A DNA stretch of 64,000 nt from positions 56,792 through 120,791 of the forward strand of contig JAGVMP010000013.1 in NCBI GenBank assembly GCA_020053735.1, read 5' to 3'. A program made the position numbers and the translations under genes. Of the stretch, positions 31,622 to 41,527 are shown in pieces (within the stretch, counting starts at the first letter, position 1; every line of letters starts with the position of its first letter). The notes below the pieces were generated by a model. It searched no databases. It was not told the DNA's origin and saw nothing but the letters and a program-made list of their open reading frames with translations. This DNA is from Pseudomonadota bacterium (lineage in GTDB: Bacteria; Pseudomonadota; Gammaproteobacteria; Burkholderiales; Methylophilaceae).

Positions 31622-32527
31622 TTAGTTCTTTTTAACGGCATGGCCACCAAAAGCATTGCGCATCAAGGATAACAGTTTGTAGCTGTATCCATCTGAGTCT
31701 TGGCTTCTGAAGCGGGCCTGTAATGCTACTGTCAATACGGGTGCCGCGACACCTTGCTCAACCGCTTCAACCACTGTCCAGCGACCTTCGCCAGAGTCAG
31801 CAACGTAAGGAGCGATGGCTTCCAGTGTCTGGTCATCTTTCAGGGCTTCGGCTGTCAGGTCGAGCAACCAGCTACGTACAACAGAGCCATGACGCCAGAG
31901 TTCAGTGATTTGCGCTAAGTCTAAATTGAATTCTTCTTTACCTTTTAATAAGTCCAGACCTTCGGCTAATGCCTGCATCATGCCGTATTCAATGCCGTTG
32001 TGTAGCATTTTGGTAAAGTGTCCAGAGCCAACTGGGCCTACGTGTGCCCAACCACGGTCTGCGTGTGTCAATGCTTGCGCATAAGGAGCCAATACATCTG
32101 CATATTGTTTCTCGCCGCCGTACATCAGGCAGTAGCCGTTATCCAGACCCCAAACACCACCAGAAGTACCACAGTCAATAAAGCCAATACCTTGTTCCGC
32201 CAGCATAGCGCCACGACGTTGACTGTGTTTGTAATTGGAGTTGCCGCCATCGACGATGATATCGCCTTTACTTAATAAAGGAATTAAATCTTGAATTTGT
32301 TTCTCGGTGATTTCACCAGCTGGCAGCATCATCCATACGATTTTCTGACCTTCTAGCTTACTGATTGCATCAGCTACTGAAGTAGCGCCAATCATGCCTT
32401 CTTTTTCGACTAAATTATTGACAAATTCTTGGTTGAAATCAAATCCAACCACATCAATTTTGTGACGTAATAAACGAGCTGCCATGTTGCCGCCCATTTT
32501 TCCTAAACCTAACATTGCTAATTTCAT
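31622..32527 (-). CDS. gnd: 6-phosphogluconate dehydrogenase, decarboxylating, short (NAD-type) form
   Basis: Gnd converts 6-phosphogluconate to ribulose 5-phosphate and CO2. At 301 residues it is the short form (GndA/YqeC-like), not the 470-residue form. It has 'LAMLGLGKMGGNMAARLL' (Rossmann), 'IIVDGGNSNYKHSQRRG', 'GIGFIDCGTSGGVWGLDNGY', and 'GSGHFTKMLHNGIEYGMMQA' with the catalytic lysine. Short forms usually prefer NAD. With zwf it forms the dissimilatory part of the RuMP cycle. Confidence 0.93.
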   Translation of the reverse strand: MKLAMLGLGKMGGNMAARLLRHKIDVVGFDFNQEFVNNLVEKEGMIGATSVADAISKLEGQKIVWMMLPAGEITEKQIQDLIPLLSKGDIIVDGGNSNYKHSQRRGAMLAEQGIGFIDCGTSGGVWGLDNGYCLMYGGEKQYADVLAPYAQALTHADRGWAHVGPVGSGHFTKMLHNGIEYGMMQALAEGLDLLKGKEEFNLDLAQITELWRHGSVVRSWLLDLTAEALKDDQTLEAIAPYVADSGEGRWTVVEAVEQGVAAPVLTVALQARFRSQDSDGYSYKLLSLMRNAFGGHAVKKN

Positions 32528-32658
32528 TATTTACCTTTAAATGTTCCCTGTGGTAGAGGGAAATGAACCATCAGGTTTTTGGCCTAGATGGAGTTCGTTG
32601 TGTGTGAAAAAACCTAAAAAATCTTATACTGAAAAAATAGAACTGAAAATAAACCTAG

Positions 32659-33450
32659 TTAATGACGCGCTTCAGCTACCGCGCCGTCAATTTGTATATC
32701 CAAATCGCCATAACCTAAGCGACGGTGGAACAGCGCAAGTAACAAGTTCCAGCTTTGCAGTGCCAATTCAGGATCGTAACGATGACCTTCGTCACGCATA
32801 AAGGCGTGTTGGCCGTTAAATTCGTGCCATGTATAGCGTGTGCCCACTTCATCTAAACGCGCTTTAATCATATTGCGCCCTTCAAGTGGCACATGCGGGT
32901 CTTGTTTGCCCCAAATATGCAGTAGCTCACCTTTAATTTCACCTGCACGCTCCAGCGAGTTATCGTTTTTTCCTAATCCTAGCGATTTTTTGTGAATATC
33001 TGTGGCGTAAAAACATACGGCCGCTAATACTTCTGGGTTCATGGCGGCGCGAAACGCCAAATGACCGCCAATGCAAATACCCATTACGCCCAATCTGCCT
33101 GTGCAGTCTTCGCGTGAGGCTAAATAGGTTAATACAGCTTTAGCGTCGCTGTCGTAAGACGAAAGCTTTTTGGTGATTTTATGTGCATTGCCGCGTTCTG
33201 TACCATCAGTGTCATACGCTAATACAGTGCCTGCAGGCTCGAGCTCGTGGTAAATCTCTGGGCAAGCCACAATAAAGCCGTGTCCTGCCAGCATCGCTGC
33301 GGTGCGGCGTATGGGTGCAGTTACTTGAAAAATCTCTGAATACATTAAAACTGCTGGATATTTACCTGGGGCAACTGGGCGAAAAATGTGCGCATTCATG
33401 TCGCCAGTTGGAGTGTTAATCTTTACAACTTCACCATCTTTAATCAGCAT
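32659..33450 (-). CDS. Dienelactone hydrolase family protein
   Basis: This 263-residue alpha/beta hydrolase has the family triad: nucleophile cysteine in 'GVMGICIGGHLAF' (about residue 123), aspartate in 'WGKQDPHVPLEG' and histidine in 'FNGQHAFMRDEG'. No signal peptide is visible. The substrate is unknown; genes of this family are often found beside central metabolism genes in methylotrophs without a defined role. It is divergent from pgl and follows the same strand as gnd-zwf. Confidence 0.82.
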   Translation of the reverse strand: MLIKDGEVVKINTPTGDMNAHIFRPVAPGKYPAVLMYSEIFQVTAPIRRTAAMLAGHGFIVACPEIYHELEPAGTVLAYDTDGTERGNAHKITKKLSSYDSDAKAVLTYLASREDCTGRLGVMGICIGGHLAFRAAMNPEVLAAVCFYATDIHKKSLGLGKNDNSLERAGEIKGELLHIWGKQDPHVPLEGRNMIKARLDEVGTRYTWHEFNGQHAFMRDEGHRYDPELALQSWNLLLALFHRRLGYGDLDIQIDGAVAEARH

Positions 33451-33607
33451 GTTTTATCCTTTTGCGTAACCCGATATAATAATGCATGCGCAGGTTTACG
33501 TAAAATAGTAATGCCAAAAAAAACATAAAAAGCATGACAATTTGCGTAAAATAGGGTCAAATACGCGCAAAATTTTCTCACTGATTTATTCTCACTTTTT
33601 AAAGATT

Positions 33608-34294
33608 ATGCACTCAAAAAATATACGCTGGAATTTGTTCGATAGTATTGAATCGTTGCGCCACATTGTGTGCGATGTGATTATGAATCATGCTGCAATC
33701 GCCATTACAGAAAAAGGTGCATTTTCGATTGTGCTGGCAGGTGGCAGTACACCGCGCGCCATTTACCGTTTGTTGCGTGATATGCCGACCGATTGGTCTA
33801 AATGGCATATTTATATTAACGATGACCGCTGCCTGCCAGTAGATGATGAAGAGCGTAACAGCTTGATGGTAGACCAAGTGTGGTTAAGCCATGTGGCCAT
33901 TCCAAAAAACCAGATTCACGCCATTCCGTCTGAGCTTGGGCCGGTGGAAGGCGCAAAAGCCTATGCAAAAACTTTAGCCAATGTACCCACGTTTGATTTA
34001 GTGCTGCTTGGGTTGGGTGAAGATGGCCATACCGCAAGTTTGTTTCCAGGCCATGTGGTAGATAACAGCGCAGATGCAGTGCCAGTGTTTAACTCACCCA
34101 AGCCACCTGCAGAGCGCGTGACCATGAGCCAAAATCGTTTAAACAATACCAACGTAGCCATGTTTTTAGTGACAGGTGAGGGCAAGCAATGGGCAGTTGA
34201 TCAATGGCGAAACGGCGGCGATATTCCTGCGACATTAATCACGCCAGAATGTGGTGTCGATGTGTATTGTTATGACGTTAAGGTCGCTGTGTAG
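33608..34294 (+). CDS. pgl: 6-phosphogluconolactonase
   Basis: Pgl hydrolyses 6-phosphogluconolactone, linking Zwf and Gnd. From ATG 33608 the protein has 228 residues, usual for the DevB/Pgl family; the frame is open from a TTG at 33542 but the extra 22 residues are not family-like. Motifs include 'SIVLAGGSTPRAIYRLL', 'HIYINDDRCLPVDDEERNS' and 'LLGLGEDGHTASLFPG'. It is transcribed away from the gnd-zwf block. Confidence 0.92.
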   Translation: MHSKNIRWNLFDSIESLRHIVCDVIMNHAAIAITEKGAFSIVLAGGSTPRAIYRLLRDMPTDWSKWHIYINDDRCLPVDDEERNSLMVDQVWLSHVAIPKNQIHAIPSELGPVEGAKAYAKTLANVPTFDLVLLGLGEDGHTASLFPGHVVDNSADAVPVFNSPKPPAERVTMSQNRLNNTNVAMFLVTGEGKQWAVDQWRNGGDIPATLITPECGVDVYCYDVKVAV

Positions 34295-34359
34295 CAGCGG
34301 GCACTTAACGGGCATGACCCTTGCGGTTAAGATGTGGAACTAAGATAAGCTTCAAACCA

Positions 34360-34398
34360 ATGCCCTGCAGGCCGCATGGGTATTGCTTTGCAGGGCAT
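34360..34398. repeat. ATGCCCTG palindrome family, copy 3
   Basis: ATGCCCTGCA...TGCAGGGCAT forms a clean 10-bp stem around GGCCGCATGGGTATTGCTT. It lies 65 bases after pgl and may help end its transcript. It is the best-paired copy of the family in the window. Confidence 0.7.
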
Positions 34399-34508
34399 GT
34401 TTTTACGCATGAATAACCAGCTTTAGCGTGTGAATAATACACTTTGACGTGTAAATAACCAACTTTAGTTGATATATTTCACGGGCAAGCCAATGACTGG
34501 CTTAGCGG

Positions 34509-34535
34509 TCATTCTGAGCAAAGCGAAGAATCCAG
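34509..34535. repeat. GTCATTCTGAGC-type repeat
   Basis: The stretch GGTCATTCTGAGCAAAGCG followed by AAGAATCC is a variant of a short intergenic repeat seen in many bacterial genomes. It lies between the convergent pgl and apbC genes. Confidence 0.4.
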
Positions 34536-34565
34536 GTTTAGTTCCATACCTGCGTGAGTGTGAAG

Positions 34566-35654
34566 TTAAGTGTTTTGAATCACAATATTTGGGAATTTGC
34601 TACTGTGGTCTAGTCCTGCGTTGGCGATTTTAATCGCCGCTTTACGCGCAATTTCTTTGTAGATGCTGGCGATTTTTGAATCAGGCGCAGCGATCACCGT
34701 TGGTTGCCCGCTGTCAGTTTGTTCGCGGATGCTGATGTCTAGAGGTAGCGAGCCAAGTAAATCGACGTTGTAATCTTTGCTCATTAACGCGCCGCCACCA
34801 GCCCCAAATATATGTTCTTCATGGCCGCAATTGCTGCAGATGTGCGTGCTCATATTCTCGACAATGCCCAAAATCGGGATGCCAACTTTCTCGAACATTT
34901 TCAAACCTTTGCGCGCATCTAGCAGCGCGATATCTTGTGGTGTGGTGACGATTATTGCACCAGTGACCGGGATTTTCTGCGCCAGTGTGAGTTGAATATC
35001 GCCTGTACCAGGCGGCAAATCAACGATTAAATAATCTAAATCGCGCCATTTAGTATCGCGCAGTAACTGCTCCAGCGCACCCGTCACCATTGGGCCGCGC
35101 CACACCATGGGCGTATCGGTATCCACCAAAAAGCCAATACTCATGGCTTGTATGCCGTGTGCCAGCATCGGCTCCATACTTTTGCCATCCATGCTTTCTG
35201 GGCGACCGCTAATGCCTAGCATTTGTGGTTGACTGGGCCCGTAAATATCGGCGTCTAGCAAACCCACTGTTGCGCCTTCAGCTGCCAAAGCTAAAGCCAA
35301 ATTGACTGAAGTGGTCGATTTACCTACACCGCCTTTGCCCGATGCTACCGCGATAATATTCTTGACGTTTGGCAGCAGCGTTACACCTTGCTGTGCCTTG
35401 TGCGCCACGATACGGCTGCCAATATTCACCGTCACTTTGCCAATATCGGCAATGTCCTGCAAACTACTTTCTATCAGCGTTTTCACGCTAGCCATCACGC
35501 TAATTGCTGGGTAGCCCAGCACAATATCCACGCTTACATCACTACCATTAATTTGAATATTTTTGGCGGATTTGCTGCTGATAAAGTCCCTGCCGGTGTT
35601 CGGGTCGGTAAGGTTTTTAAGCGCGTTCTGGATGATTTCTTGGGTAATGGCCAT
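34566..35654 (-). CDS. apbC: Iron-sulfur cluster carrier protein ApbC/Mrp
   Basis: The 362-residue P-loop ATPase of the Mrp/Nbp35 family carries Fe-S clusters to target proteins. The N-terminal DUF59 domain (about 1-85) is followed by 'IIAVASGKGGVGKSTTSVNL' (deviant Walker A), 'LLDADIYGPSQPQMLG', 'DYLIVDLPPGTGD' and the cluster-binding C-x2-C in 'HICSNCGHEEHIFG'. The start at 35654 ('MAITQEII') is preferred to an upstream in-frame ATG at 35675. It is divergent from metG with a 60-base gap. Confidence 0.93.
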   Translation of the reverse strand: MAITQEIIQNALKNLTDPNTGRDFISSKSAKNIQINGSDVSVDIVLGYPAISVMASVKTLIESSLQDIADIGKVTVNIGSRIVAHKAQQGVTLLPNVKNIIAVASGKGGVGKSTTSVNLALALAAEGATVGLLDADIYGPSQPQMLGISGRPESMDGKSMEPMLAHGIQAMSIGFLVDTDTPMVWRGPMVTGALEQLLRDTKWRDLDYLIVDLPPGTGDIQLTLAQKIPVTGAIIVTTPQDIALLDARKGLKMFEKVGIPILGIVENMSTHICSNCGHEEHIFGAGGGALMSKDYNVDLLGSLPLDISIREQTDSGQPTVIAAPDSKIASIYKEIARKAAIKIANAGLDHSSKFPNIVIQNT

Positions 35655-35714
35655 GGTAAATTCTATTTGAAACAAAACGCCATTTTAACAGCTTGATTTG
35701 TTAAAATAGCGCCT

Positions 35715-37886
35715 ATGAGAAAAATACTGGTTACTTCCGCACTGCCTTACGCTAACGGCAGCATTCACCTTGGTCATTTGGTGGAATATATTCAAACGGA
35801 CATTTGGGTGCGCTTTCAAAAAATGCAGGGGCACACCGTGCACTATGTGTGTGCGGATGATACGCATGGCACGCCGATTATGCTGCGGGCTGAGAAAGAG
35901 GGCATTACGCCAGAAGCCTTGATTGAAGCTGTACATAAGGAGCACAGCGCAGACTTCACAGATTTTCTGATTGAGTTCGATAACTATTACTCCACCAATT
36001 CGGAAGAGAATAAAGAGCTGTCGCAAACGATTTACAGAAAACTCAAAGCCAACGGCAAAATTGCCACTAAAACCATTGAACAGTTTTACGACCCTGTTAA
36101 AAACATGTTCTTGCCAGACCGTTTTATTAAAGGTGAGTGTCCAAAATGTCATGCGAAAGATCAATATGGCGATAATTGCGAGGTATGCGGCGCAACCTAT
36201 AATCCTACCGAGCTGATTAACGCCTACTCTGCAGTTTCTGGCGCCGCGCCCATCCGCAAAGAGACTGAACATTACTTTTTTAAATTAAGTGAATGTGAAG
36301 ATTTTTTAAAAACTTGGACGCGAAGCGGAACGCTTCAAGGCGAGGCCGCCAACAAGATGGGTGAGTGGTTTGAAAATGGCCTAAACGATTGGGATATTTC
36401 ACGCGATGCGCCGTATTTTGGCTTCGAGATTCCAGATGCGCCAGGCAAATATTTTTATGTGTGGCTAGATGCGCCAATCGGTTATATGGCGAGCTTTAAA
36501 AACTTGTGTGATAACCCCTCTCTCCAACTCTCTCCCGCAAGGGGAGAGAGGGCAGGGGAAGTGAGAGTAAATGCAGAAAACGCTGCCGACTCAATTCCCT
36601 CTCCCTTGATGGGAGAGGGTGAAAAGCTAAATTTCGACGAATATTGGAAGCAAGATTCAACCACTGAACTTTATCATTTTATCGGCAAAGATATTCTATA
36701 TTTTCATGCCCTATTTTGGCCTGCAACCCTTGAATACAGTGGCTATCGCAAACCGACACAGATTTTCGCACATGGCTTTTTAACAGTGAATGGCGAAAAA
36801 ATGAGCAAATCGCGCGGTACGTTTATCACTGCGCGCAGCTATTTAGACCATATTAAAAACCCTGAGTATTTACGCTATTACTACGCGGCTAAGTTGAATT
36901 CAACAATGGAAGATATCGACCTAAACCTGGAAGATTTTGTTGCGCGCGTGAATAGCGATCTGGTAGGCAAATATATCAACATTGCAAGTCGCACAGCAGG
37001 TTTTATTAACAAAAAATTCGATGGTAAGCTTAACACTACCGCTAATGCGGTGATACTTGAAATGCAATTAGCAAGTACCATCATTAAGCAAGATTTTGAA
37101 GACAGAGAATACGGTAAAGTTTTGCGCGAGATTATGCGCTTGGCAGATTTAGCAAATGGCTTCGTAGCCGAGAAAGCGCCATGGTTGATGGCAAAGCATG
37201 ACGGTGCAGAAGCGGAGCTTCAAGAGGTCTGCTCTAATGCTCTGGAAATGTTTAGATTGCTAACTTTGTTCTTGAAGCCTGTTTTACCTAAGCTTGCAGG
37301 CGAGGTAGAAAAATTTCTTAATATTGCACCTTTAACTTGGCGCAATATTTCTTCCGATTCTCTTTTACAAAAAAATCATACTATTAATTCGTACGAACAT
37401 TTAATAACGCGTATAGACCCTAAAGCGATTGAAGCGATGACAGAAGCCAATAAAGAAAATTTAGCACCTACACCTGCACTTATCAAAACGGCATCGCCAG
37501 CCGCCGCACCGGTATTGGCTGCTAGCGATGCTGCTGAAGGCTCGTATATCAGTATTGATGACTTTACCAAAGTAGATTTGCGTATTGCCAAGGTTGTAAA
37601 TGCCGAGCATGTGGAAGGCGCAGAAAAGCTGTTAAAACTTACCTTGGATATTGGTGAAGAAACTGATGGTAAACCATCTACGCGTCAAGTGTTCGCAGGT
37701 ATTAAATCAGCTTACGATCCTGAAACCTTAAAAGGCCGTTTAACTGTGATGGTGGCCAATTTAGCACCACGTAAAATGAAGTTTGGCATGAGTGAAGGCA
37801 TGGTGCTGGCGGCCAGCGATGAACATGGCGGACCGTTTATTTTATCCCCTGATGTAGGCGCAATGCCTGGCATGCGCGTTAAGTAA
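35715..37886 (+). CDS. metG: Methionyl-tRNA synthetase with in-frame palindrome insertion
   Basis: MetG charges tRNA-Met. The 723-residue protein has '[18 protein letters not shown]' (HIGH-type motif), a zinc ribbon '[17 protein letters not shown]', KMSKS in '[11 protein letters not shown]' and a C-terminal EMAP-type tRNA-binding domain (about 618-723). Between 'MASFKNLC' (about residue 264) and '[10 protein letters not shown]' (307) the family normally has only a few residues; here about 35 extra residues rich in Ser, Pro, Gly, Arg and Glu are encoded by palindromic repeat DNA at 36515-36619. The frame is kept and the catalytic motifs are intact, so the enzyme is probably active. Confidence 0.93.
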   Translation: MRKILVTSALPYANGSIHLGHLVEYIQTDIWVRFQKMQGHTVHYVCADDTHGTPIMLRAEKEGITPEALIEAVHKEHSADFTDFLIEFDNYYSTNSEENKELSQTIYRKLKANGKIATKTIEQFYDPVKNMFLPDRFIKGECPKCHAKDQYGDNCEVCGATYNPTELINAYSAVSGAAPIRKETEHYFFKLSECEDFLKTWTRSGTLQGEAANKMGEWFENGLNDWDISRDAPYFGFEIPDAPGKYFYVWLDAPIGYMASFKNLCDNPSLQLSPARGERAGEVRVNAENAADSIPSPLMGEGEKLNFDEYWKQDSTTELYHFIGKDILYFHALFWPATLEYSGYRKPTQIFAHGFLTVNGEKMSKSRGTFITARSYLDHIKNPEYLRYYYAAKLNSTMEDIDLNLEDFVARVNSDLVGKYINIASRTAGFINKKFDGKLNTTANAVILEMQLASTIIKQDFEDREYGKVLREIMRLADLANGFVAEKAPWLMAKHDGAEAELQEVCSNALEMFRLLTLFLKPVLPKLAGEVEKFLNIAPLTWRNISSDSLLQKNHTINSYEHLITRIDPKAIEAMTEANKENLAPTPALIKTASPAAAPVLAASDAAEGSYISIDDFTKVDLRIAKVVNAEHVEGAEKLLKLTLDIGEETDGKPSTRQVFAGIKSAYDPETLKGRLTVMVANLAPRKMKFGMSEGMVLAASDEHGGPFILSPDVGAMPGMRVK
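36515..36619. repeat. Palindromic insertion inside metG
   Basis: 105 bp (35 codons). It contains a first palindrome (36515-36558, core CTCTCTCCCGCAAGGGGAGA) and a second with a perfect 9-bp stem, CCCTCTCCC (36597-36605) and GGGAGAGGG (36611-36619), separated by 38 bp of ordinary sequence. It encodes '[16 protein letters not shown]' and '[12 protein letters not shown]'. The same palindrome type forms the ends of the ygiQ insertion at 52078-52538. Confidence 0.8.
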
Positions 37887-37920
37887 GCTGACATACTTGT
37901 TACGCTAGATAGTCATCATA

Positions 37921-37948
37921 ATCAATGTAAGAATTTTCTTACATTGAT
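37921..37948. promoter_or_regulatory. 13-bp perfect inverted repeat downstream of metG
   Basis: ATCAATGTAAGAA and TTCTTACATTGAT are perfectly complementary, separated by TT. It lies 35 bases after metG and about 90 before the glycine-zipper gene. No U-tract follows, so an operator is as likely as a terminator. Confidence 0.5.
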
Positions 37949-38035
37949 ATCAGCGATACCCGATGTTGTGTATTTTTAACATCTTGTACACTTTACGTAC
38001 TCAAACATAATTTTTCTAAATAAAGAGGGATACAC

Positions 38036-38503
38036 ATGAAGTTAGTTAACAGTTCATTATTAGCAATTTTATTATTTTCTAGCCAAGCGATGGCTGCGGA
38101 TAGCAACGCTAAAACTGCTGTAGGCGGCGGTTTAGGTGCAGCAGCTGGTACAGCGCTTGGTGGTGTCGTTGGCGGAAGCACTGGCGAAGTATTAGGTGGT
38201 GCGGTTGGTGGCGGTGTGGGTGGTGCTGTTACCACTAAAGGCGACGGCCAGGCAGGTGCTGTGATAGGTGGCGCTGCAGGTGGTGCTGGCGGTGCGTATG
38301 TAGGCCGAAAAGTTAGCGGTAGTGGTACAGGCGCGGTTGTTGGTGCTGGTTTAGGCGGTGCTGGTGGTGCAGTAGTAGGTAAAGTAATTGATGAGCCATC
38401 ATCTAAAACTAGTAGCAATAAAAAATATAACAAAAAACATCATAAAAAATACAAGAACGGAAAAGGTCATAATAAACATGATCAACAAGGTCATGATGAT
38501 TGA
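38036..38503 (+). CDS. Exported glycine-zipper protein
   Basis: The product is 155 residues with a signal peptide ('LLAILLFSSQAMAAD', cleavage near 21), then a long glycine/alanine-rich region (about 28-122) of G-x3-G repeats such as 'GGGLGAAAGTALGG' and 'GAGLGGAGGAVVG', typical of glycine-zipper outer-membrane or periplasmic proteins, and a His/Lys-rich tail ('KKYNKKHHKKYKNGKG'). The zipper may insert in or associate with membrane. Function is unknown. GAGGGA precedes the ATG. Confidence 0.75.
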   Translation: MKLVNSSLLAILLFSSQAMAADSNAKTAVGGGLGAAAGTALGGVVGGSTGEVLGGAVGGGVGGAVTTKGDGQAGAVIGGAAGGAGGAYVGRKVSGSGTGAVVGAGLGGAGGAVVGKVIDEPSSKTSSNKKYNKKHHKKYKNGKGHNKHDQQGHDD

Positions 38504-38524
38504 TTGAAATAGACTTGTTACGTT

Positions 38525-38550
38525 AAAAAGCCCGCAATTGCGGGCTTTTT
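38525..38550. terminator. Bidirectional rho-independent terminator
   Basis: AAAAAGCCCGCAATTGCGGGCTTTTT is a perfect palindrome with a G+C-rich stem and A/T tracts on both sides. It serves the glycine-zipper gene on the plus strand and the convergent ComEA-like gene on the minus strand. Confidence 0.9.
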
Positions 38551-38587
38551 GATGAGAGCTATATTTAACACAATCGTTAAATAGAAG

Positions 38588-39253
38588 TTACTCAGCTTTT
38601 TTCTTATCGGCTGCTTTCTTTTTTGCATCCGCTTTTTTCTTATCAGCAGCAGCTTTCTTCTTGTCTGCCTCGGCTTTTTTGTCTTTGTCAGCAGTATCAG
38701 TTTTTTTAGCTTTAGCTTCTTTTTCCTTTTTCACATCTTTGTCTTTAGTATCTTTTTTTGTTGTAGATTCTTTAGCTGGTTTTTCTTCTTTAACTTCTTT
38801 GCTATCCGCAACTTTTCCACTAGCCGCTGCTTTTTCAGTGCCAACCTCTTTGCTTTTGGTTTCCTTGGCAGGCTTGTCTACTTTAGTTTCTTTTACCGAC
38901 TTCGTATCTTTAGCGGGCTTGGCATCTTTTGTAGGTTTAGCTTCCTTGGCTTTTTTATCAGAAGCTGCTTTATCAGCTGCTGGTACAACAACCGTGGTGC
39001 GACCACTTACTGCAACGTCTTTACGGACATTTTTTAAGGTAATTTCACCGACTCCATCTACTTTTTCAAGCTCGTCTACAGACTTAAAGCCCCCATTTTT
39101 TTTGCGGTAATCAATAATCGCTTGCGCTTTTACTGGGCCAATGCCTTCTAGAGATTCTAATTCTTCCTGTGTGGCGGTGTTTAAATTAACAACTGCAAAT
39201 GCGTTAAAGCTTAAAACGAGTGTTGCAAAAAGTGCGATGAGTATTTTCTTCAT
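38588..39253 (-). CDS. ComEA-like helix-hairpin-helix protein with long lysine-rich tail
   Basis: The product is 221 residues with a signal peptide (ending 'LSFNAFAVV'), then a ComEA-type double helix-hairpin-helix ('[20 protein letters not shown]' and '[20 protein letters not shown]', about 22-80). The remaining 130 residues are low-complexity Lys/Ala/Asp/Glu/Thr repeats ending in '[17 protein letters not shown]'. Ordinary ComEA-like proteins of betaproteobacteria end soon after the HhH. It is probably periplasmic and may bind double-stranded DNA in uptake; the tail could add non-specific nucleic-acid or polyanion binding. Confidence 0.8.
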   Translation of the reverse strand: MKKILIALFATLVLSFNAFAVVNLNTATQEELESLEGIGPVKAQAIIDYRKKNGGFKSVDELEKVDGVGEITLKNVRKDVAVSGRTTVVVPAADKAASDKKAKEAKPTKDAKPAKDTKSVKETKVDKPAKETKSKEVGTEKAAASGKVADSKEVKEEKPAKESTTKKDTKDKDVKKEKEAKAKKTDTADKDKKAEADKKKAAADKKKADAKKKAADKKKAE

Positions 39254-39381
39254 TTATTATTCTCCCTATAGTTATATTTAAATAAGCATTTTTTTAATGC
39301 GTCGTATTAAATAACACCTATCTAACTAGATATACAAACGACGACGAAAAACGTCAGTGTAATGCTTTGTTTAACTTTTAA

Positions 39382-40125
39382 CTACTGTGGCTGAGTGATT
39401 TCTTTGTAAATTTGCGTCAAGGCAGCCAGTGGTTGTGTGGCTTGTGTAATCGGCCTGCCAATGACTAAATAGCTGGCACCCATGCTAAGTGCTGCTTTAG
39501 GGCTTGCAACACGTTTTTGGTCATCCAAGCTTGCATTCTCTGGGCGGATGCCAGGTGTGACTAAGCAGAAATCAGATCCTAATTCTTTCCTAAGTTTTGG
39601 CGCCTCGCCAGCAGAACAGACAACACCATCTAAGCCGGCCTGTTTGGTCAGTTTAGCTAGTCTAACAACATGATTTTCTAGTGTTCCTTTAATCCCGATT
39701 AAAGAAAGCTGTGCCTTATTCATGCTTGTCAGCACAGTAACCGCAATTAAAAAAGGTCGGTTAGGGCTTTTTTCTACTGCCTGCTTAGCAGCTTGCATCA
39801 TCTCTAAACCACCGCTTGCATGTACATTTAGCATCCATACGCCTAAATCACTTGCTGCTTTGCAAGCTTTTGCAACGGTGTTGGGAATATCATGAAATTT
39901 TAAATCTAAAAAAACCTGAAAGTTTTTTGCGACTAATTGCTCGACTAATTGCGGGCCAGCAGCAGTAAATAACTCTTTGCCCACTTTTAGTTTACATAAA
40001 GTCGGATCTAGCTGATTCACCAGACTCATTGCGCTTGTCGCATCAGCATAATCCAGCGCTACGATTATCTTGCTGCCGCTGATTTTATCAATATTTGTTT
40101 TACTATCTGCTTTGTTATTAAGCAC
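39382..40125 (-). CDS. pyrF: Orotidine 5'-phosphate decarboxylase
   Basis: PyrF forms UMP from orotidine 5'-phosphate. The 247-residue TIM-barrel protein has '[20 protein letters not shown]', the catalytic '[20 protein letters not shown]' (D-x-K-x2-D), '[15 protein letters not shown]' and '[11 protein letters not shown]'. The first 15 or so residues ('[16 protein letters not shown]') are an N-terminal extension compared with most family members. It follows lapB by 23 bases, a common order in proteobacteria. Confidence 0.95.
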   Translation of the reverse strand: MLNNKADSKTNIDKISGSKIIVALDYADATSAMSLVNQLDPTLCKLKVGKELFTAAGPQLVEQLVAKNFQVFLDLKFHDIPNTVAKACKAASDLGVWMLNVHASGGLEMMQAAKQAVEKSPNRPFLIAVTVLTSMNKAQLSLIGIKGTLENHVVRLAKLTKQAGLDGVVCSAGEAPKLRKELGSDFCLVTPGIRPENASLDDQKRVASPKAALSMGASYLVIGRPITQATQPLAALTQIYKEITQPQ

Positions 40126-40148
40126 TTGGTTGCTTTCTATTTTTTTTA

Positions 40149-41375
40149 CTATTTTATTTTTTTAACTGTCATTTCACGGCTAATTGCTTCGCTAGGCTCA
40201 GCAGGTAGTGCTTCCCAAGCATTGCAAGCTGGGCATTGCCAGTGGTGTTGCTTGGCGCGAAAGCCACATTGATTGCAATGGTAAGCGGCGCGATTGCCTA
40301 TGGCATTGCGCACCGTTTGCTGCATCAGTTGAATGTCTTGGTTGTTGTTTTGTTGGCTGGTTTGTTTCTTGGTGTTGGATTCGTCAGCCATTGCACGCGC
40401 CTGCAGCAGCTGGTCTAGCGTGGTTAGGCTGGGCTGGCGTATCAATTCATTTCTGGCTAATTTGGCGGCTTTTTCGGCGCCTTCTTCAGCCAATGTAGCT
40501 TCGTATAGTGCGGACATCAGCGAAGGTAATTTGTAAGTCTCTAAATAAGTATTTAGCTGTACTAAACCTTGTTTTAGCTTGCCATCTGCACGATAGCTTT
40601 TCAGCATTTTATTGGCGATTAAGCCTAAATACTCAGGCTGTTGAAACTCAATGCACTTCCAATGTGAGATGGCCGCCTGATGTGCGCCGTTGCTGGCTTC
40701 TAGGTCGCCCAATAGCACGTTAGCGCGCACACAATTTTTATTCGCGCCCAAAGCCAAATCAAGCTGCACGCGTGCTGCATCTTGATTTTGTGCAATTAAG
40801 GCATTCATCGCTAGCTCACAGTAATACTGGGCAATTTCGCGCCTGAAAGGCACACCAGATAAGCGTTCCAGCTCAGTGGCGGCATGTATGGCTTGTAACC
40901 ATTCACGTTCACGCACATAGATTTCTAGGAGTGAATGCAGCGCAGGCTGGCGATAGCGCGTGTCATCTAAGCCTTTAAATAGCTCCTCTGCGCGGTCGTA
41001 CAAACCTGCTTTCAAATAGTCTTGTGCTAGCTCGGCTTTCACTGCACTTTTTTGATTGGCGGTGAGTTCTTTTTTATCCAGCAAATTCAAGTGCATATTA
41101 ATGGCACGATCAGTTTCACCGGTGCGCCTAAATAAGCTACCCAGTGCAAAATGCAACTCTAGCGAATCGGTATTAGCCTGTACCGCTTCAGAAAAAGCCT
41201 CTACTGCTTTAGCGTGTTGATCGCTAATAAGAAAATTTAAGCCCTTAAAGTAAGCTGCAGGAAGTGTAGTGGATTCGGCGAGGAGTTGTTTAATATCCAC
41301 GCGCGCAGCTATCCAGCCCAGCGTAAAAAACAAGGGCAGAATCAATAACCACCAGTATTCAAATTCAATATTCAT
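40149..41375 (-). CDS. lapB: Lipopolysaccharide assembly protein LapB
   Basis: LapB (YciM) is an inner-membrane TPR protein that helps control LpxC and LPS synthesis. The 408-residue protein has an N-terminal membrane anchor ('[20 protein letters not shown]'), TPR repeats over about 45-340 and a C-terminal rubredoxin-like zinc site '[20 protein letters not shown]'. In most relatives lapA (DUF1049) lies between ihfB and lapB; no lapA is seen in the 163-base gap here. The lapB-pyrF order is conserved. Confidence 0.92.
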   Translation of the reverse strand: MNIEFEYWWLLILPLFFTLGWIAARVDIKQLLAESTTLPAAYFKGLNFLISDQHAKAVEAFSEAVQANTDSLELHFALGSLFRRTGETDRAINMHLNLLDKKELTANQKSAVKAELAQDYLKAGLYDRAEELFKGLDDTRYRQPALHSLLEIYVREREWLQAIHAATELERLSGVPFRREIAQYYCELAMNALIAQNQDAARVQLDLALGANKNCVRANVLLGDLEASNGAHQAAISHWKCIEFQQPEYLGLIANKMLKSYRADGKLKQGLVQLNTYLETYKLPSLMSALYEATLAEEGAEKAAKLARNELIRQPSLTTLDQLLQARAMADESNTKKQTSQQNNNQDIQLMQQTVRNAIGNRAAYHCNQCGFRAKQHHWQCPACNAWEALPAEPSEAISREMTVKKIK

Positions 41376-41493
41376 ATATTATTAATTTTTAGCTAGATTC
41401 CAACTAGTGATATTCTACCTGTGCTTGTTCACACTGGCTAATTATTCCTAATTACTCTACGAAATACTCTAAGTAGCTATAGTCAGAAACCAT

Positions 41494-41527
41494 AAAAAAA
41501 GGCGCTTGAACCAAGCGCCTTTTTAAA
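41494..41527. terminator. Rho-independent terminator after ihfB
   Basis: AGGCGCTTG and CAAGCGCCT form a 9-bp stem with a 3-nt loop, with A-tract before and T-tract after. On the minus strand it ends the rpsA-ihfB transcript just before lapB. Confidence 0.85.

Noticed and set aside
37993..38433. Proline-rich open frame opposite the glycine-zipper gene
   Set aside because: It is the antisense reading of Gly/Ala codons, and the plus-strand gene has a signal peptide and ribosome-binding site.
38661..39110. Open frame on the plus strand opposite the ComEA-like gene
   Set aside because: Its Ser/Leu/Phe-rich composition is the mirror of the lysine-rich repeats on the other strand; no ribosome-binding site.
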